DNA from: Mustela lutreola
Taxonomy: Eukaryota; Chordata; Mammalia; Carnivora; Mustelidae
Direction: 5' to 3'
Length of the DNA stretch: 64,000 nucleotides
Assembly (NCBI RefSeq): GCF_030435805.1
Contig: NC_081305.1
Location: 49,820,001-49,884,000 of the forward strand
A program made the translations under genes and the position numbers. Shown here in pieces: positions 1 to 12,300 of the stretch. The notes under the pieces were generated by a model. It ran no database searches. It was not told where the DNA came from and was given only the letters and a program-made list of their open reading frames with translations. Positions within the stretch are counted from its first letter, which is position 1. Every line of letters starts with the position of its first letter.

Positions 1-2257
1 ACAGGGACCTCATTTGGAGGGGCAGGGCTGGACCCTCGGCTGCTCTGACTTCAGATCACTCCGAACATTGAGGCTGCTTCTCTTGGTGTCCCAAGCGCGA
101 TTTCAGGGTCTCTTCTTTCCCTTTCCTCCTTGGAACCTGTACCTGATCCGGGAGATGGTCCCCTGATTGTGAGCTCTTAGGCCCCTCCTCGGCCCTTGGC
201 CTGGGGTCTGCAGTTTGTTTCCTGATTATGCCTTCCCTGGGTTGGACCAGAGCAGCTGCCTCCCCTGGGAGACTATGCTCTGGGCTGTCCCCTAACTGGG
301 TATCTCTCCCAGGTTTTCCCAAGTCATGGGAAAGTCCCAGCTCATCGTCCTCCGTGGCTCTGGCCAGGTCTGCTCTTTGTCCCACATAGGCGTCCTGCTG
401 CCCACCTTGCTGCGTCTGTGCTGGGTTCTGCATCTAGCATACACATGGGTCCTCCTCAGAGGTAATGGGGCCGCCATTACTGTTACCCTGTCCTCGGAAT
501 CCAAGTCTCCTACCCGCTTTCCAGACTTGGTGGAGAACTGACAGTTGGCTGGGGGGCTTGAGGGAGGTGGTCTCACTGTCTTTGGGTCTGTTGAGCCCTG
601 CAAGGGGCTGGGGCCAGCCTTTTGGTGGTGGGCTCTCTCCCCTCATAGGGCTCACATAGCCTGGGCCTCATAACAGCAGCCTGTGGGCCTGTGATGGCTG
701 AAGGTGGCAGCCCAGGTGGCCACCCTGGAGGTCCTCCCAGAGGCCTCTGTGCCCTTGACCTCCACTTCCGGGTGCTTCGGGGCCAGGGCAGGCAAGAAAG
801 AGGTGGAAGATGAAGGACCTGCCCATGGGTCCCCCGGCAGGCAGAGTCGTGTCTGGACAGACACAGCGGTGGTGGCGGCCACAGCAGGGCCACAGGTCCC
901 ACACCTTGGGAGCTGTAGCCAGGCCCTGCTAGAGCCCAAATGGGGGCCGGCCGCTCTGGAGAGAGCAGCTGGTGTCAGAGCCTAACAGCGACCCAGCAGA
1001 GCAGGGAACCCACGGGGATGGTGCCAGGCGGTGGAGGCAGAGGTCGTTTTCTTGTTTAATGGCTTCCTTTCTCGCTTACGGTTTCCCCTTCTTCCGTTTG
1101 CAGCCAGAGTCATGGTTTTCAAACTGCCACTGAGAGCCAGCGCTAGTCACTTCCGCTTTCTTGAAGCTTGCTCAGAGTTGCCTGGGGTGGGGGTGAGGGT
1201 GTGTGGGGTGTCCTCCAGCATGTTTGAATGACCCGCATGGCTCAGGCAGATGGAAGGGCAGTCCTTTTCAGGGTCCTTGGTGTTTAGAGCAGTCACCCTA
1301 GGTTCGTGGCTGGCTCCTGCCCTCCTGCTAGGGTGTCCAGGCTTCTGAGCAGTCAGGAGCACCTGCCTGAGGTGGCGGTCCTCACAGCGTGGCCCCATTG
1401 CACAGATGGGGATGCCAATCCTGGGCCAAGTTCACCCCATTAGAGCGTGAGAATGGAAACTCCCCTCCTGTCCGTCCTTTTCCCAGGGCTTCTGCTGCTA
1501 AGTGGGACGAAGGGCTTGGCCATCAGCACTTGTGACCATGTGTGTGTTTAGTTGTCACGTATTGGCATCTCTGCTGTGTGCAGAGCCTGCGAAGTGATGG
1601 GTGTGGGGTCCCTACACCACTCGCTTGCATCTGACCCTTGCAGCCTTCTCCTGAGGGAGAGCTTAAGGGACTGCCTGGGTCTGGGGCCCCTGGAGCCTAT
1701 ACCCCACACCACCTGGCACCCTCCTGTCTTACTGTGGGTGGCCGGCCCCAAGCCAGTTCTCTGGAAGGCCCACTTGGGAAAGGAGGCCCTGCCTGCTGTC
1801 CCAAGTGGGCCTGCTGTGGGGGCGTGGGGTGGTGCCTGGGGGCCAGGGCCCTCTAACTAGGTGCTTGGAAAGTGGGCGGGTCTCAGTGCTGAGAAGTTCC
1901 GCCTGTAGTCAGGCAGGCGAGTCCTGCTTCTGCCTCTCGGTGGCGGTGGCTCCATCCCCAGGGGTGGGGATCGTGATCATGCTTTACCTCCTCATCTCGG
2001 AGACTGGGAGCCCGTGTGGGTGCACGGGTTTTCAAGAGGCTTGGGCTGGGCCCTGTGCCCACCCTCGGCCGTGGCGCCCTTGGGGACACTGGGAGGCCAC
2101 CGGGGCGAGTGGGGAAGGGGAACCGGGATACGCTTGCTGTGCCTCAGCCCTTCTGGCAGCTGCTGTCTTGTCAGCTTGGGCTGACTGTGACACACGGCAG
2201 GGTCTGGGCCCAGCCCTGTCACCGCAGCCTTGGGCAACTTTGGTTTTGTTTTTGGTC

Positions 2258-2470
2258 ATGGTTTTTGTTGAGATGTAATTCGTATGCCGAGTGATTCATC
2301 TGTTTAAAGCGCACAAGTCAGTGATTTCTAGCGTATTCTGAACTGTGCAGCCGTCACCGTAGTGGGTTTTTTCACTGAGGTATAATTGACAAAATTGTAT
2401 ACAAGCAATTTCAGACCTTTTTTTTTTTAAACATGCTTTTCCCAGAAGAAAATCCCATACCGGTGAGCAG
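2258..2470 (-). mobile_element. L1 LINE fragment
   Basis: Sequence such as 'ttgagatgtaattcgtatgc' and 'gtataattgac', followed by 'ctgtgcagccgtcacc', resembles the antisense 3' end of old mammalian L1 elements. It is short and diverged, with no open frame. It lies just upstream of a SINE. Confidence 0.5.
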
Positions 2471-2596
2471 GCACTCCTCACCCCCAGGCTCCCGCGACTC
2501 CGTCTGTGGATTTGCGTCTTTGGACAGTTCAGCGCACAGAGTCCGACCACACGCCGTCCTTGGTGACTGCTTCGTTTACTCTGTGTAGGTGGCCTT

Positions 2597-2802
2597 TTTT
2601 TTTTTTTTTTTTAAAGATTTTATTTATTTATTTAACAGAGAGGGATCATAAGTATGCAGAGAGGCAGGCAGAAAGAGAGGGGGAAGCAGGCTCCCCGCTG
2701 AGCAGAGAGCCCGATGCATGCGGGGCTCCATCCCAGGACCCTGAGATCATGATCTGAGCTGAATGCAGAGGCTTTAACCCTCTGAGCCACCCCGGTGCCC
2801 CT
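2597..2802 (-). mobile_element. Carnivore tRNA-Lys SINE (CAN-SINE)
   Basis: A T-run followed by 'aaagattttatttattta', a GA-rich middle and a 3' end 'gagccaccccggtgccc' is the reverse complement of the carnivore SINE head. The flanks 'taggtggccttt' at about 2586 and 2803 form the target-site duplication. Confidence 0.9.
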
Positions 2803-3372
2803 AGGTGGCCTTTTGAACCCTCTGGTGTCCTCGTTGGGCATGGAGGTGTCGGGTGTGGGAGGAGGTGGAGTGCTCACCCTGCAGAGCTCCCTGTGGCCCC
2901 CGGTGGTGGCTACCCCTGGAGGCGGCTCTGGTCCCCGCTTCGTCCACCTCAGGACCTGTGCCGGTGCCAGCCACCAGTGCGTGGAGCATGAGCTCTGTCA
3001 CGGCCTTGTCATCAAATGAGGGGGGACGTCCATCAGCTGTGCAGGGGTTCCTGGGGACGGTCTGGGGTCCAGGCAAAAGGAGGGAGTTGCTGGTGTGCAA
3101 AGGAAGGTCGCTGAGCACCTCAGGATTGGGGGGATGCTGTTGGCTGTGCTTCTGGGGCAGTGGTGCTCCCTGCCCACTCCATCCCTGCAACCCCCCTCAC
3201 CCACCCCGGCCTTGTGACCTGCTCCCTCTACCTCCCCCCCCGCACACGGGTGGCTAGGGAGTAACTGGGTGGGAGTCATGCCCTGGCAGGGGTGTCGCCT
3301 GCTGCTTCCGAGGGGCAGGGGCCTCATAACATGTGGGGGTGCAGATGGGGTGCCCTTCTACGGCATTTCTGG

Positions 3373-3556
3373 TTTTTTTTTTTTTTTTTTAAAGATTTTA
3401 TGTGTTTATTCGTGAGAGACGCGGGGGGGTTGGGCAGAGGGAGAAGCAGGCTCCCCACTGAGAAGGGAGCCCAATGGAGGACTCGATCCTAGGACCTTGG
3501 GATTATGACCTGAGCCGAAGGCAGACACTTAACCATCTGAGCCCCCCCAGGTGTCC
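3373..3556 (-). mobile_element. Carnivore tRNA-Lys SINE
   Basis: A T-run and 'aaagattttatgtgtttatt', through 'aagcaggctccccactgag', to a degenerate head near 3555, in the same layout as the copy at 2597. A short flank 'atttctg' recurs on both sides. Confidence 0.85.
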
Positions 3557-6353
3557 TCTGCTGGTATTTCTGAATGAGACCTGCATAAGACGTTGTGTGC
3601 TTGGAGCTGTCCTGCCGCTCCCGGCAGCCCAGCGAGGATGGCGGTGCCCGTGCGGACCATCATCTGTTCGGGGCGTGTGCGCGCTGTGCAAGTGGATGGG
3701 TGTGGGTGGTAGATGGAGCTGGGGCCACAGGACGGCGGGCATGTGCTTGGCAGGAGACCCCGAGGAGGAGGAGGAGCCCGGGCCTGGGGCGTCCTAGGCA
3801 GGTGAGGCAGCCAGAGCCAAGTTGCTGAGAAAAACCCAGGCGCAGTGTGCTCTGCAGCCAGAAAGGCCCCTGTGTCCGGAGCCGGTGAGGGCAGCAGGGT
3901 AGGATGCAGAGGCGTGGGACTGTGGAGGGGTGCCCTGGGCATCTGAGCACAGACGGTGGGCATGGTCAGGTCCCAGCACAGCTCTGCCTGGATGCCTGTG
4001 CAGCGGGATGCTGGGGGGATGTGGAGAGCACAGAGAGCACAGGGCAGGCCGGAGAGGGACGGGCTGATGGGGGAGGCTCGTGCAGGTGGAGAGAAGCCCC
4101 TGGATTTCTGGCGGCTGAGTGATGCAAGAGGGGGCTGGCGCAGTGGGGGCCCGGGCCTTGGCTTCCTCCCTGAATTCAGAGGAGGCTTTTGACTAGTGAG
4201 GACCAGGAAGGAGCCGGCCTTGAGCTATGGGGAGGTGGTGGCGGGTCAGAGCCCTGGCCCAGCACCCTGCCCATTCCTCTGGGAGTGTTGCGTTGGGTCC
4301 TGGGTGGCCAGTACCTCTGTGTACCTCTGCTTCCACACCCAGGAGACTGTGGGGTGGGGCCTCTGTGCCTTGCGTGGGGGTGGGTGGGCCGATCCTGAGA
4401 GTGGGCCCAACAACGTAGCCAGTGCGGCATGTGTCCGTTATGTGTCTGGCGTCACGGTTGTGTAATGCCAGGAGGCCGGGATGTCCAGCATGTGCTGGGG
4501 CCGCGATGGCATGCAGGGACCTCCTCCGGAGAGCTGTGGGCTGGGGAGGCACCGCCCAAGACAGCAGCCCATGGACGCCATGGGAGGGGCTGGGCTGGAG
4601 CTTGCTTGGGGGCTGCTTCCCCGCGAGGCGGGCCTGCAGAAGGGTCCGGCAGGTGTGCAGACTTGGCCAGCTCCGCCGGCAGGCGTGGAACAGTGAGCGC
4701 AGCAGGAGCTGGAGGTCCCCTATAAGGGGGCCTGGAAGGCTGGCTGGGGCCCTGGGGTCTCGAACCCTTTTGGGCTTCGAGGAACCTTGAGGAACCCTTT
4801 TGGACTTTTGGCCAGGAGTGAGCATCAGGCAGTCTGGTCTGTGTTTCAGAAAAGTGGCCAACCTGGGGTGAAGGGCATAGGGATAAGGGGCAAGTCTCTG
4901 TGGGACAGGATGCGTAGGCCTGTGGGATGACCTCACCGCCCCCGCCGGGGCCTGGTGCCTGCTGCTGTCCTCCATGACTGGGAGTCCCCCGGTCCACCTG
5001 CCGTCGTCCTAGGCCGGGATCCGGGGTCACAGCAGACTTAGAGCTGTTGTTGCTGGTCATGGAGGGTGGAGAGGATGCAAGGAGGAGAGCCATCTCTTGC
5101 GAAGGCTGGAAGGGAGAGCTGGTGGTGGAGGCTCAGAAAGCCAGTCCTGCCCAAGGTCACACATGACCCTCTACTCGGCGCTGGCTTTTAGTCCTGACTG
5201 CTACCTGCGTCAGAGCTGCTCTCTGCTCCAGGCTGGTGTTCCATCTGTGGCCGATGGGTTTTCCATGCTCATGGTGGTGTGGGGCAGAGAGGGTTAGGAG
5301 GGCATCTAGGAGAGGGATTGCTGTCCGTGGGTCCAGGTGGTACCCAGCGCGCCCTCTCAGCTTATCCTCTGTGGCCTCTGCCTCATGCGGTCTTCACAAG
5401 GCAGGTGATGCATGTGAGCTCTGGTCCATGCCTGCATGGTGCTGGCAAGCCCCCAACTTCCCTCATGGTGGGGTGGCGACAGCCCCTCCCAGGAGCACAT
5501 GGGTGCTGTGCACGGTGGATGGAGGGGGTGGGGAACAAGTGGCCTGGGAGCTTGATGGTATATGCAGGGTGGGCCTCTCAGGTGGTCTGGATGGGAGCCT
5601 GTAGGCCTCCTCAGAGGAGTGGCTGAGTGTGTGTGCAGAGGGGGCAGCTGGTCACCTGTACTGGGGTGGGCCGGGCACGCAGTGCTTCCATGCTGGCTGG
5701 GGAGCAGGGTGCCATTCTGCAGGTGCTGGGGGACAGCCTTGTCCTCCTCCCCACTGAGTCACTGACTGTGCTGGTTCCTTTGGGCCCCCGTCAGTGGCTG
5801 TTCTGAAAGGCCCCCTCCCCCACTTTTCCTCTTTTTTTGTCCGGCCACTAGATTGGGGTGGGGTGTGTTTGTGTGTGTATATGTGGCATCCAGGCAACAG
5901 CCACGGCCTGGGGACATCTTAGACTTCCCTCTGCTGCCGCCCCACACTCTGCATGGGGCATGATGATCTGCTGGGCTGGATGGCAGCTGGGTGCTGGCCA
6001 CCATGGGGCATTTGAATTTGTTCAGCAAATATGGATTGAAGTGAATCTGACACTGGAGATTTTAGGATGAGCACCGCTCTAGCCCTGCCCCGGGGGGATC
6101 CCTGCCCAGATGGGAGACAGAGGACACAGGCCCTGGAGGGGGACAGGATGGTGATGGCTCTGCTCACTGCTCTCCTTTGCGGGGTCTGGGGGCCAAGAGG
6201 TGGTCAGGGCAGCTGGCTTCCGCTAAGAAGTGACCCTTAGACTATAGGGAGCCCCTCGCAGGCTGTCACGGTGGTCAGGATGTGGGGACTGAGGTGGAGG
6301 GGGTGGGGCAGGCCAGGCCAGAGTGTGACAAGCAGTCCTGCCCTCAGGGCGCC

Positions 6354-9300
6354 ATGTTTTGGAAGTTTGACCTGCACACGAGCTCACACCTGGACACGCT
6401 GCTGGAGCGGGAGGACCTGAGTCTGCCCGAGCTCCTTGATGAGGAGGACGTGCTACAGGAGTGCAAGGTCGTCAACCACAAGCTGCTGGACTTCCTGCTG
6501 CAGCCACCGCACCTGCAGGCCATGGTGGCCTGGGTCACTCAGGAGCCACCGGCCAGTGGCGAGGAGCGGCTGCGCTATAAGTGAGCCCCTGCCCATCCGA
6601 CCCGGGGCTGCCAGGACCTGCTGCTCCCGGGAGGGGCTGCCTCCCGGCGGGGCTGTGGAGTCTGTTGGGGAAGGGTGGGCGACGGATGAAGTGGGGTTTC
6701 AGGGAAGGTTGGTGGGGACGGGGGCCATGGAGACCCTGTACGTATTCTGGCAGGAGGCCATGGGTGGCAAGGATGGCCAGCGTGCCTCCCTTTCTGGATG
6801 TGAACCTCCCCTCCCCACTCCTGCCAGGTACCCCAGCGTGGCCTGCGAGATCCTGACCTCAGATGTGCCCCAGATCAACGACGCGCTGGGCGCCGATGAG
6901 TCCCTGCTGAACCGGCTCTATGGCTTCTTGCAGAGCAGTGGCAGCCTCAACCCGCTGCTGGCCAGCTTCTTCAGCAAGGTCATGGGCATCCTCATCAACC
7001 GCAAGACAGACCAGGTGCTGTCCTGGGGCAGGGTGGGCGGGCAGGCAGGCGGGAGGGCACAGGCCCCGGGTCCTGCCGTGTGACGCCTGCTGTCCCTCCC
7101 GTCCCAGCTCGTGTCCTTCCTGCGGAAGAAGGACGATTTCGTGGGCCTGCTGCTGCAGCACATCGGCACCTCGGCCATCATGGACCTGCTACTGCGTCTC
7201 CTCACCTGCGTGGAGCGGCCCCAGCTGAGGCAGGACGTGGTTAACGTGAGCGCAGGGCCGGGGAGAGTGGGGGCCGGGGGCGGGCCAGGGGCCACGCACA
7301 GAGGCCCACTTCCCCTCTCATCCCCAGTGGCTCAACGAGGAGAAGATTGTGCAGCGGCTCATAGAGCAGATCCACCCGTTGAAGGATGACAATGTGAGTG
7401 TCCCCTCCTCACCAGGTGTTTTGCCTGTGGCCCGGCCTCCTCCCCCATGTCTGTACTTCACGCCACCCTCGGCCCCTCCCTCCCCGGAAGGTGAACTCAA
7501 CAAGGAGGGAAGTGTTTGGTGCTGTGTGTGCCCGTCCTTCCAATCTCTCCCGGACAGGGCTCCTGTCGCCCACAGGAACGTGTCTTATGAGCCAGAAGCT
7601 TGGTCCTGCGTCTCTTGGTAGGATGGGGGTCTGGCGGGGGTCTCAGACTTCAGGCTCCAGCCTGGCCCCCCTCACTGCCAGCCTTCCAGGGACTCCTTCC
7701 CAGCTCCCCTTCCCTGCTCTCCTGCTGACTGGGACCTGGCCGCTTCTTGAGGCTCCCGTGGCTGGGCACACCCTGCTTGTCCTTCAGTGAACCCATGCAG
7801 TGGCCCCACGTTCTTGCTGCAGCCCAGGGGGTCTTGCCTTGTCTACCGGGGCTGCTGGCTTACAGAACAGAGGCCCACAGGTGCGGGTACTTAGCCCAGG
7901 CATCTGGCCAGTAGGTGAGGACCACGAAGGCCCAGGGGCAGGGGACCAGGGGCACCTGTGACAGGCTCTGAAGTGCAGCCTGTGTCCTGGAAAGGTGTGG
8001 GGTCTGCGCAGGTGGGCCCTGCTGGCTGCTCTGTTGGGTTAGACTTGGAGTTCTGCTCCCATTTTTCCCTTGGTGTTTCCTTGAGCAGCTTTGCTGAGGT
8101 AGAGATTACATACCATGTGGGCTGGCTGTTCAAACATAGCATGCACCGGCTTTTAGCCTATTCTCAAAATTGTCTAGTTACTGTCACATGGGTTTGGGAT
8201 TATTTTTTCATATTCCCAAAAGAAAAGCCTGGGCCCTTTAGCTCTCACCATCCATTCCTCTCGTGAACCCCCGGCACCCCCAGGCTGCACTCTGTCTCTG
8301 GGTATGCGTCTGCTGTGTTTGCCATGTAAGTGCAGTCACACTGTACTTGGCGTTCCTGTCTGGCCTCTGCCTTAGCCCCAGTGTCCCACGTTCACCCGTG
8401 TGCTTTCTCCTCTCCTGAAGCTGAGGCATGTTCTCTGCTCACTGCTCACCTGCCAGTGTACATAGGGGTAGTTCCCTCCTCGGCCCTACAGCACATGGTG
8501 TGGGGTGTGGGAATGTCCCTCTTCCAAAAAGCTTTCCTGGGTTTCCCAGTTCCTTAACATCTCTCCTCTCCTGGTGTTTGGTGCCTTGTGTCCCTTCCCT
8601 CAGCACCCGCGTCCCTGTGTCTGCATGACCCCCAGCTCCCTTGGGGCCCTGAAAGCCTGATGCGATGGGCCCAGCAGCTGGGCCGGCGTTCTCAGTCCTC
8701 TTTCTGCCTCTGCAGCAACATTCCAATGCATCCCAGTCACTGTGCGACATCATCCGCCTAAGCCGGGAGCAGATGATCCAGGTGCAGGACAGCCCGGAGC
8801 CCGACCAGCTGCTGGCCACCCTGGAGAAGTGGGTCTGCGGTTCCCAGACCCAGGGAGGGAGGCTATCTGGGGCGTCCTCCCTGTCCCCGCCTGCCACCCT
8901 GTGCCCCGTACCCCGACCCCACCCTTCTCCCTGTCCTGGCCCCCGCCGCAGGCAGGAGACAATTGAGCAGCTCCTGAGCAACATGCTGGAGGGGGAGCAG
9001 AGCCAGTCCGTCATTGTGAGCGGGATCCAGGTGCTGCTGACCCTGCTGGAGCCCAGAAGGCCGAGGTGAGGGGGACCAGCTTCCCCGGTGAAGTCCAGAG
9101 GTGAAGGTTGTGGGGGCGTTGTGGGGACACGGCCTCTACAGGCGGTTTCTCTTCTGGGAGGTCACTTCGGGTCCTGGGAGAGGAGTCCTCTGTGCCTTTC
9201 CGAGGCCTGCACACCGCCTGTGGCTTTGAGCTGCCTGTGTGAATGCACGGCCTTCCAGGCGGGTCGTTGTCCGGAGTGATGGGGCTTTGCGTGCAAGTCC

Positions 9301-12300
9301 CCGGGAGCAGCTGTTCCCTCCCTTCCCAAAGAGCTGCACATGAGTGTGTCCCACACACAGCCCTGCTTCCTGTCCTCTCTTGCAGGTCCGAGTCTGTGAC
9401 CGTGAACAATTTCTTCAGCAGTGTGGATGGGCAGCTGGAGCTCCTGGCCCAGGCGGCCCTGGACAGCATGACGTCCAGTGTGGGCGTCCTGCACGCCCTG
9501 CGCCCGCGTCTCGGCCATTTCCACCAGCTCCTGCGTGAGCCCCCAGAGGTGGGTCGAGGCTGGGGGGCCGAGGAGGCAGGGCAGCAGGGAGGGTGGCCTA
9601 TGGGTCTGGGCGGCGCTGAGTTTCCCCTGTGCCCGTAGCTGGAGCCGCTGCAAACTACGTGGGGCAGCCTGGCCCCGCCACTGGGCAACACCCGGCTGCA
9701 TGTGGTCAAGTTGCTGGCCAGTGCGCTGAGTGCCAACGATGCAGCTCTGACCCAGGAGCTCCTGGTGCTGGACGTGCCCAACACCATGCTGGTATGGAGG
9801 GCGGGGCCGCGGGTGGTCTGGGCAGGGGTGTGGAGGGTGAGGGCCCTGAGCAGGGGTGCGGAGGGCAGGGGCTTGGAGGGGGCCCTGAGCAGGGGTGCCA
9901 AGGGCAGGGGGCATGGAGAAGGACCTGGGCAGGGGTGCCGAGGGTGGGGGCGTGGGGGATGGGCCCTGGGCAGGGGTGTGGAGGGCAGGGGGACGGAGGA
10001 GGACCTGGGCAGGGCTGCAGAGGGCAGGGGTATGGAGGGAGCCCTAAGCAGGGGTGCCAAGGGCAGGGGGCATGGAGAGGGTCATGGGCAGGGCTGTGGA
10101 GGGCACAGGCCTGGAGGGGGAGTCCTGGGCAGGGGTGCAGAGGACAGGTGACATGGAGAGGGACCTGGGCAGGGGTGTGGAGGGGGAGCCCTGGGCGGGG
10201 GTGCTGGGGCGGGGGTATGGAGGGCCTCTGATGCCAGCCTGTGCTGCCCCCCAGGACCTGTTCTTCCACTACACGTTCAACAACTTCCTGCATGCCCAAG
10301 TGGAGCTATGTGTCCGTGCCGTGCTGAGCGCCGGGCCTCCTCCTGACAGCAGCCTTGAGATCCCTGCCCCAAACCCCGCGGTGAAACACGTGCGCTGGGG
10401 CTCCCAGGTCCCCCTCCCAGTCCCCGTGGGTCCCCGTCTGTCCCCCTGTCCTGCTGCCGGTGCTTGCCAGGCAGCTTCATGGGCTGTGGGGGGCCAGGCG
10501 TCCAGCCTTGTCCTTAGGTTTGTCTGTCTGGGAGAATGGGGGATGCCATGCAGGTGGGTGGAGAGACAGAATGCCCTCTAGGACAAGGCCACGGTGTGGT
10601 GAGAGGGGCCTCAGGGAGGAGCTGTCCAGTAGCACGGTCAGGTCGCGGTCGCTGTGGGTGTCAGTGGCCAGGGGTGTGTGGAGGGGGATCTTCAGGTTTG
10701 CGCTGTAGGTGGAGGTGGGGGTGGAGTGAGCTGGAATGGCGGTGGACAGAGCCCGGGGGCTGGGGCTCGGGGCTGGGCTACAGCGGGTCTGGGGGTGCCC
10801 CGCCCCCACACCCACTCTGCCCCCTCAGCTCCTGCAGCAGTGCCGCCTGGTGGAGCGCATCTTGACCTCCTGGGAGGAGAATGACCTTGTGCAGTGAGCG
10901 CTGGGGGCATTGCCTGCGCCGGGGGTGGGGGTGGGGAGGCCGAGGCGTGCGGGGCCACATCCATCTATCACTCTGGGCTCACCCAGGTCTGCCGGGGGCC
11001 CCCGCAAAGGCTACATGGGCCACCTGACAAGACTGGCCAACGCTCTGGTGCAGAACACAGAGAAGGGGCCCAACGCTGAGCAGCTGGGGCAGCTGCTGAA
11101 GGGTGAGGCACAGGGAGCGGCCGGCCCCGGGGCTGGGGGCAGGGTGTGCAGGGGTGCAGGCCGAGGGGCCCCTCACGCCGTCTCTCCCCTGTACCGAGCA
11201 GAACTGCCTGGTAAGCAGCAGGAGCAGTGGGAGGCCTTCGTGTCCGGACCCCTGGCGGAGACCAACAAGAAGAACACCGTGGACCTGGTGAGGCGCCTCG
11301 ACCCTCTGTGAGGGTCTGCCCTCCGCCGCACCTCCCCGCACCCGCACCCTCCCCAGCCTGGTCCTCACCCCCTGCCCACCGCCCTGCCCCAGGTGAGCAC
11401 CCACCACCTGCACTCCTCCAGCGACGACGAAGACGACCGGCTCAAGGAGTTCAACTTCCCTGAGGAGGCCGTGCTGCAGCAGGTGGGCTGGGGGCGGGGC
11501 GGGGGGGGCCTGTCCTGCCCAACCCCACCTGCCCCTGACCGCCGCCCCTCTGCAGGCCTTCATGGACTTCCAGATGCAGCGCATGACCTCAGCCTTCATC
11601 GACCACTTTGGCTTCAATGACGAGGAGTTTGGGGAGCAGGAGGAGAGTGTGAAGTGAGTATGCCCTTCCATGGGAGGGCGGGGGCCCTTGCTGGGCCCAG
11701 GGCTCCTCCTGCCAGCCTTCCCGTGTCCTCCCTGCTTACCCCCATGGCTTGCCTGCCAGTCCTAGCATCGGGCCTTAGCCTGGAGAGCGGCCAGCCCTGC
11801 TTCTCGGTCCCTCCTTGGGGGGCAGTAGCTAAGGCCCTGGAGGGGAGCCCGGGTTGGGGCTGGGAACGAGGTGGCCAGACCATGGTCTTGGTGCGGAGCT
11901 CACCCTGAGAGGCCCTGCGGGAAGGGCCATCAGAGCAGAAGGGGTTACTCTGAAGGCGTTTATGATGACCTGAGGGAAAGGGGAAGGACCAGCAGAGGGC
12001 AGGACAGGAGCATTCCTAATATGACACTGCAGGAAGCCAGGGGAGGGAGGCCAGGTGGCCCCTTAGGGGCAGGTTCCAGGGATAGGCAGTTGGGGCTTCA
12101 GCTGCTCTTGGGGTCCTCGTTGGCATCTGTTTTATCGTGGTACTTGTGCACTGGCACATTTCGGGTATCTTCCCATCGTGTGCCCACCTTCCCTCTCGGT
12201 TCAGGGCTCAGGAGCCTAATTAAAGCTGGGGAGACCAAGGTATGTATGAGAGCGGATCGCTTCTGTGTAGCACAGTGGTCAGCTGCTGGCCTTTCTTGCC

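Larger units (their letters stand above)
1..6347 (+). other. PPP6R1 intron 1 (3' part)
   Basis: No coding exon was recognised here. The sequence is G-rich and GC-rich with two carnivore SINEs and a short L1-like relic. It ends in a polypyrimidine-poor but valid acceptor (ccctcag, 6341-6347) feeding the first coding exon of PPP6R1. The noncoding first exon and promoter of PPP6R1 presumably lie upstream of the window; I see no strong CpG island here. Confidence 0.7.

Noticed and set aside
1-6347. Possible additional 5' coding exons of PPP6R1
   Set aside because: The exon at 6348 already carries the conserved N-terminus [10 protein letters not shown] with its own start codon; nothing upstream fits the family.
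9011-10060. Minus-strand open frame of about 350 codons
   Set aside because: It runs over PPP6R1 exons and the G-rich intron minisatellite; the lack of stops follows from the repeat unit and GC content, and the translation is low-complexity Pro/Ala/Leu.
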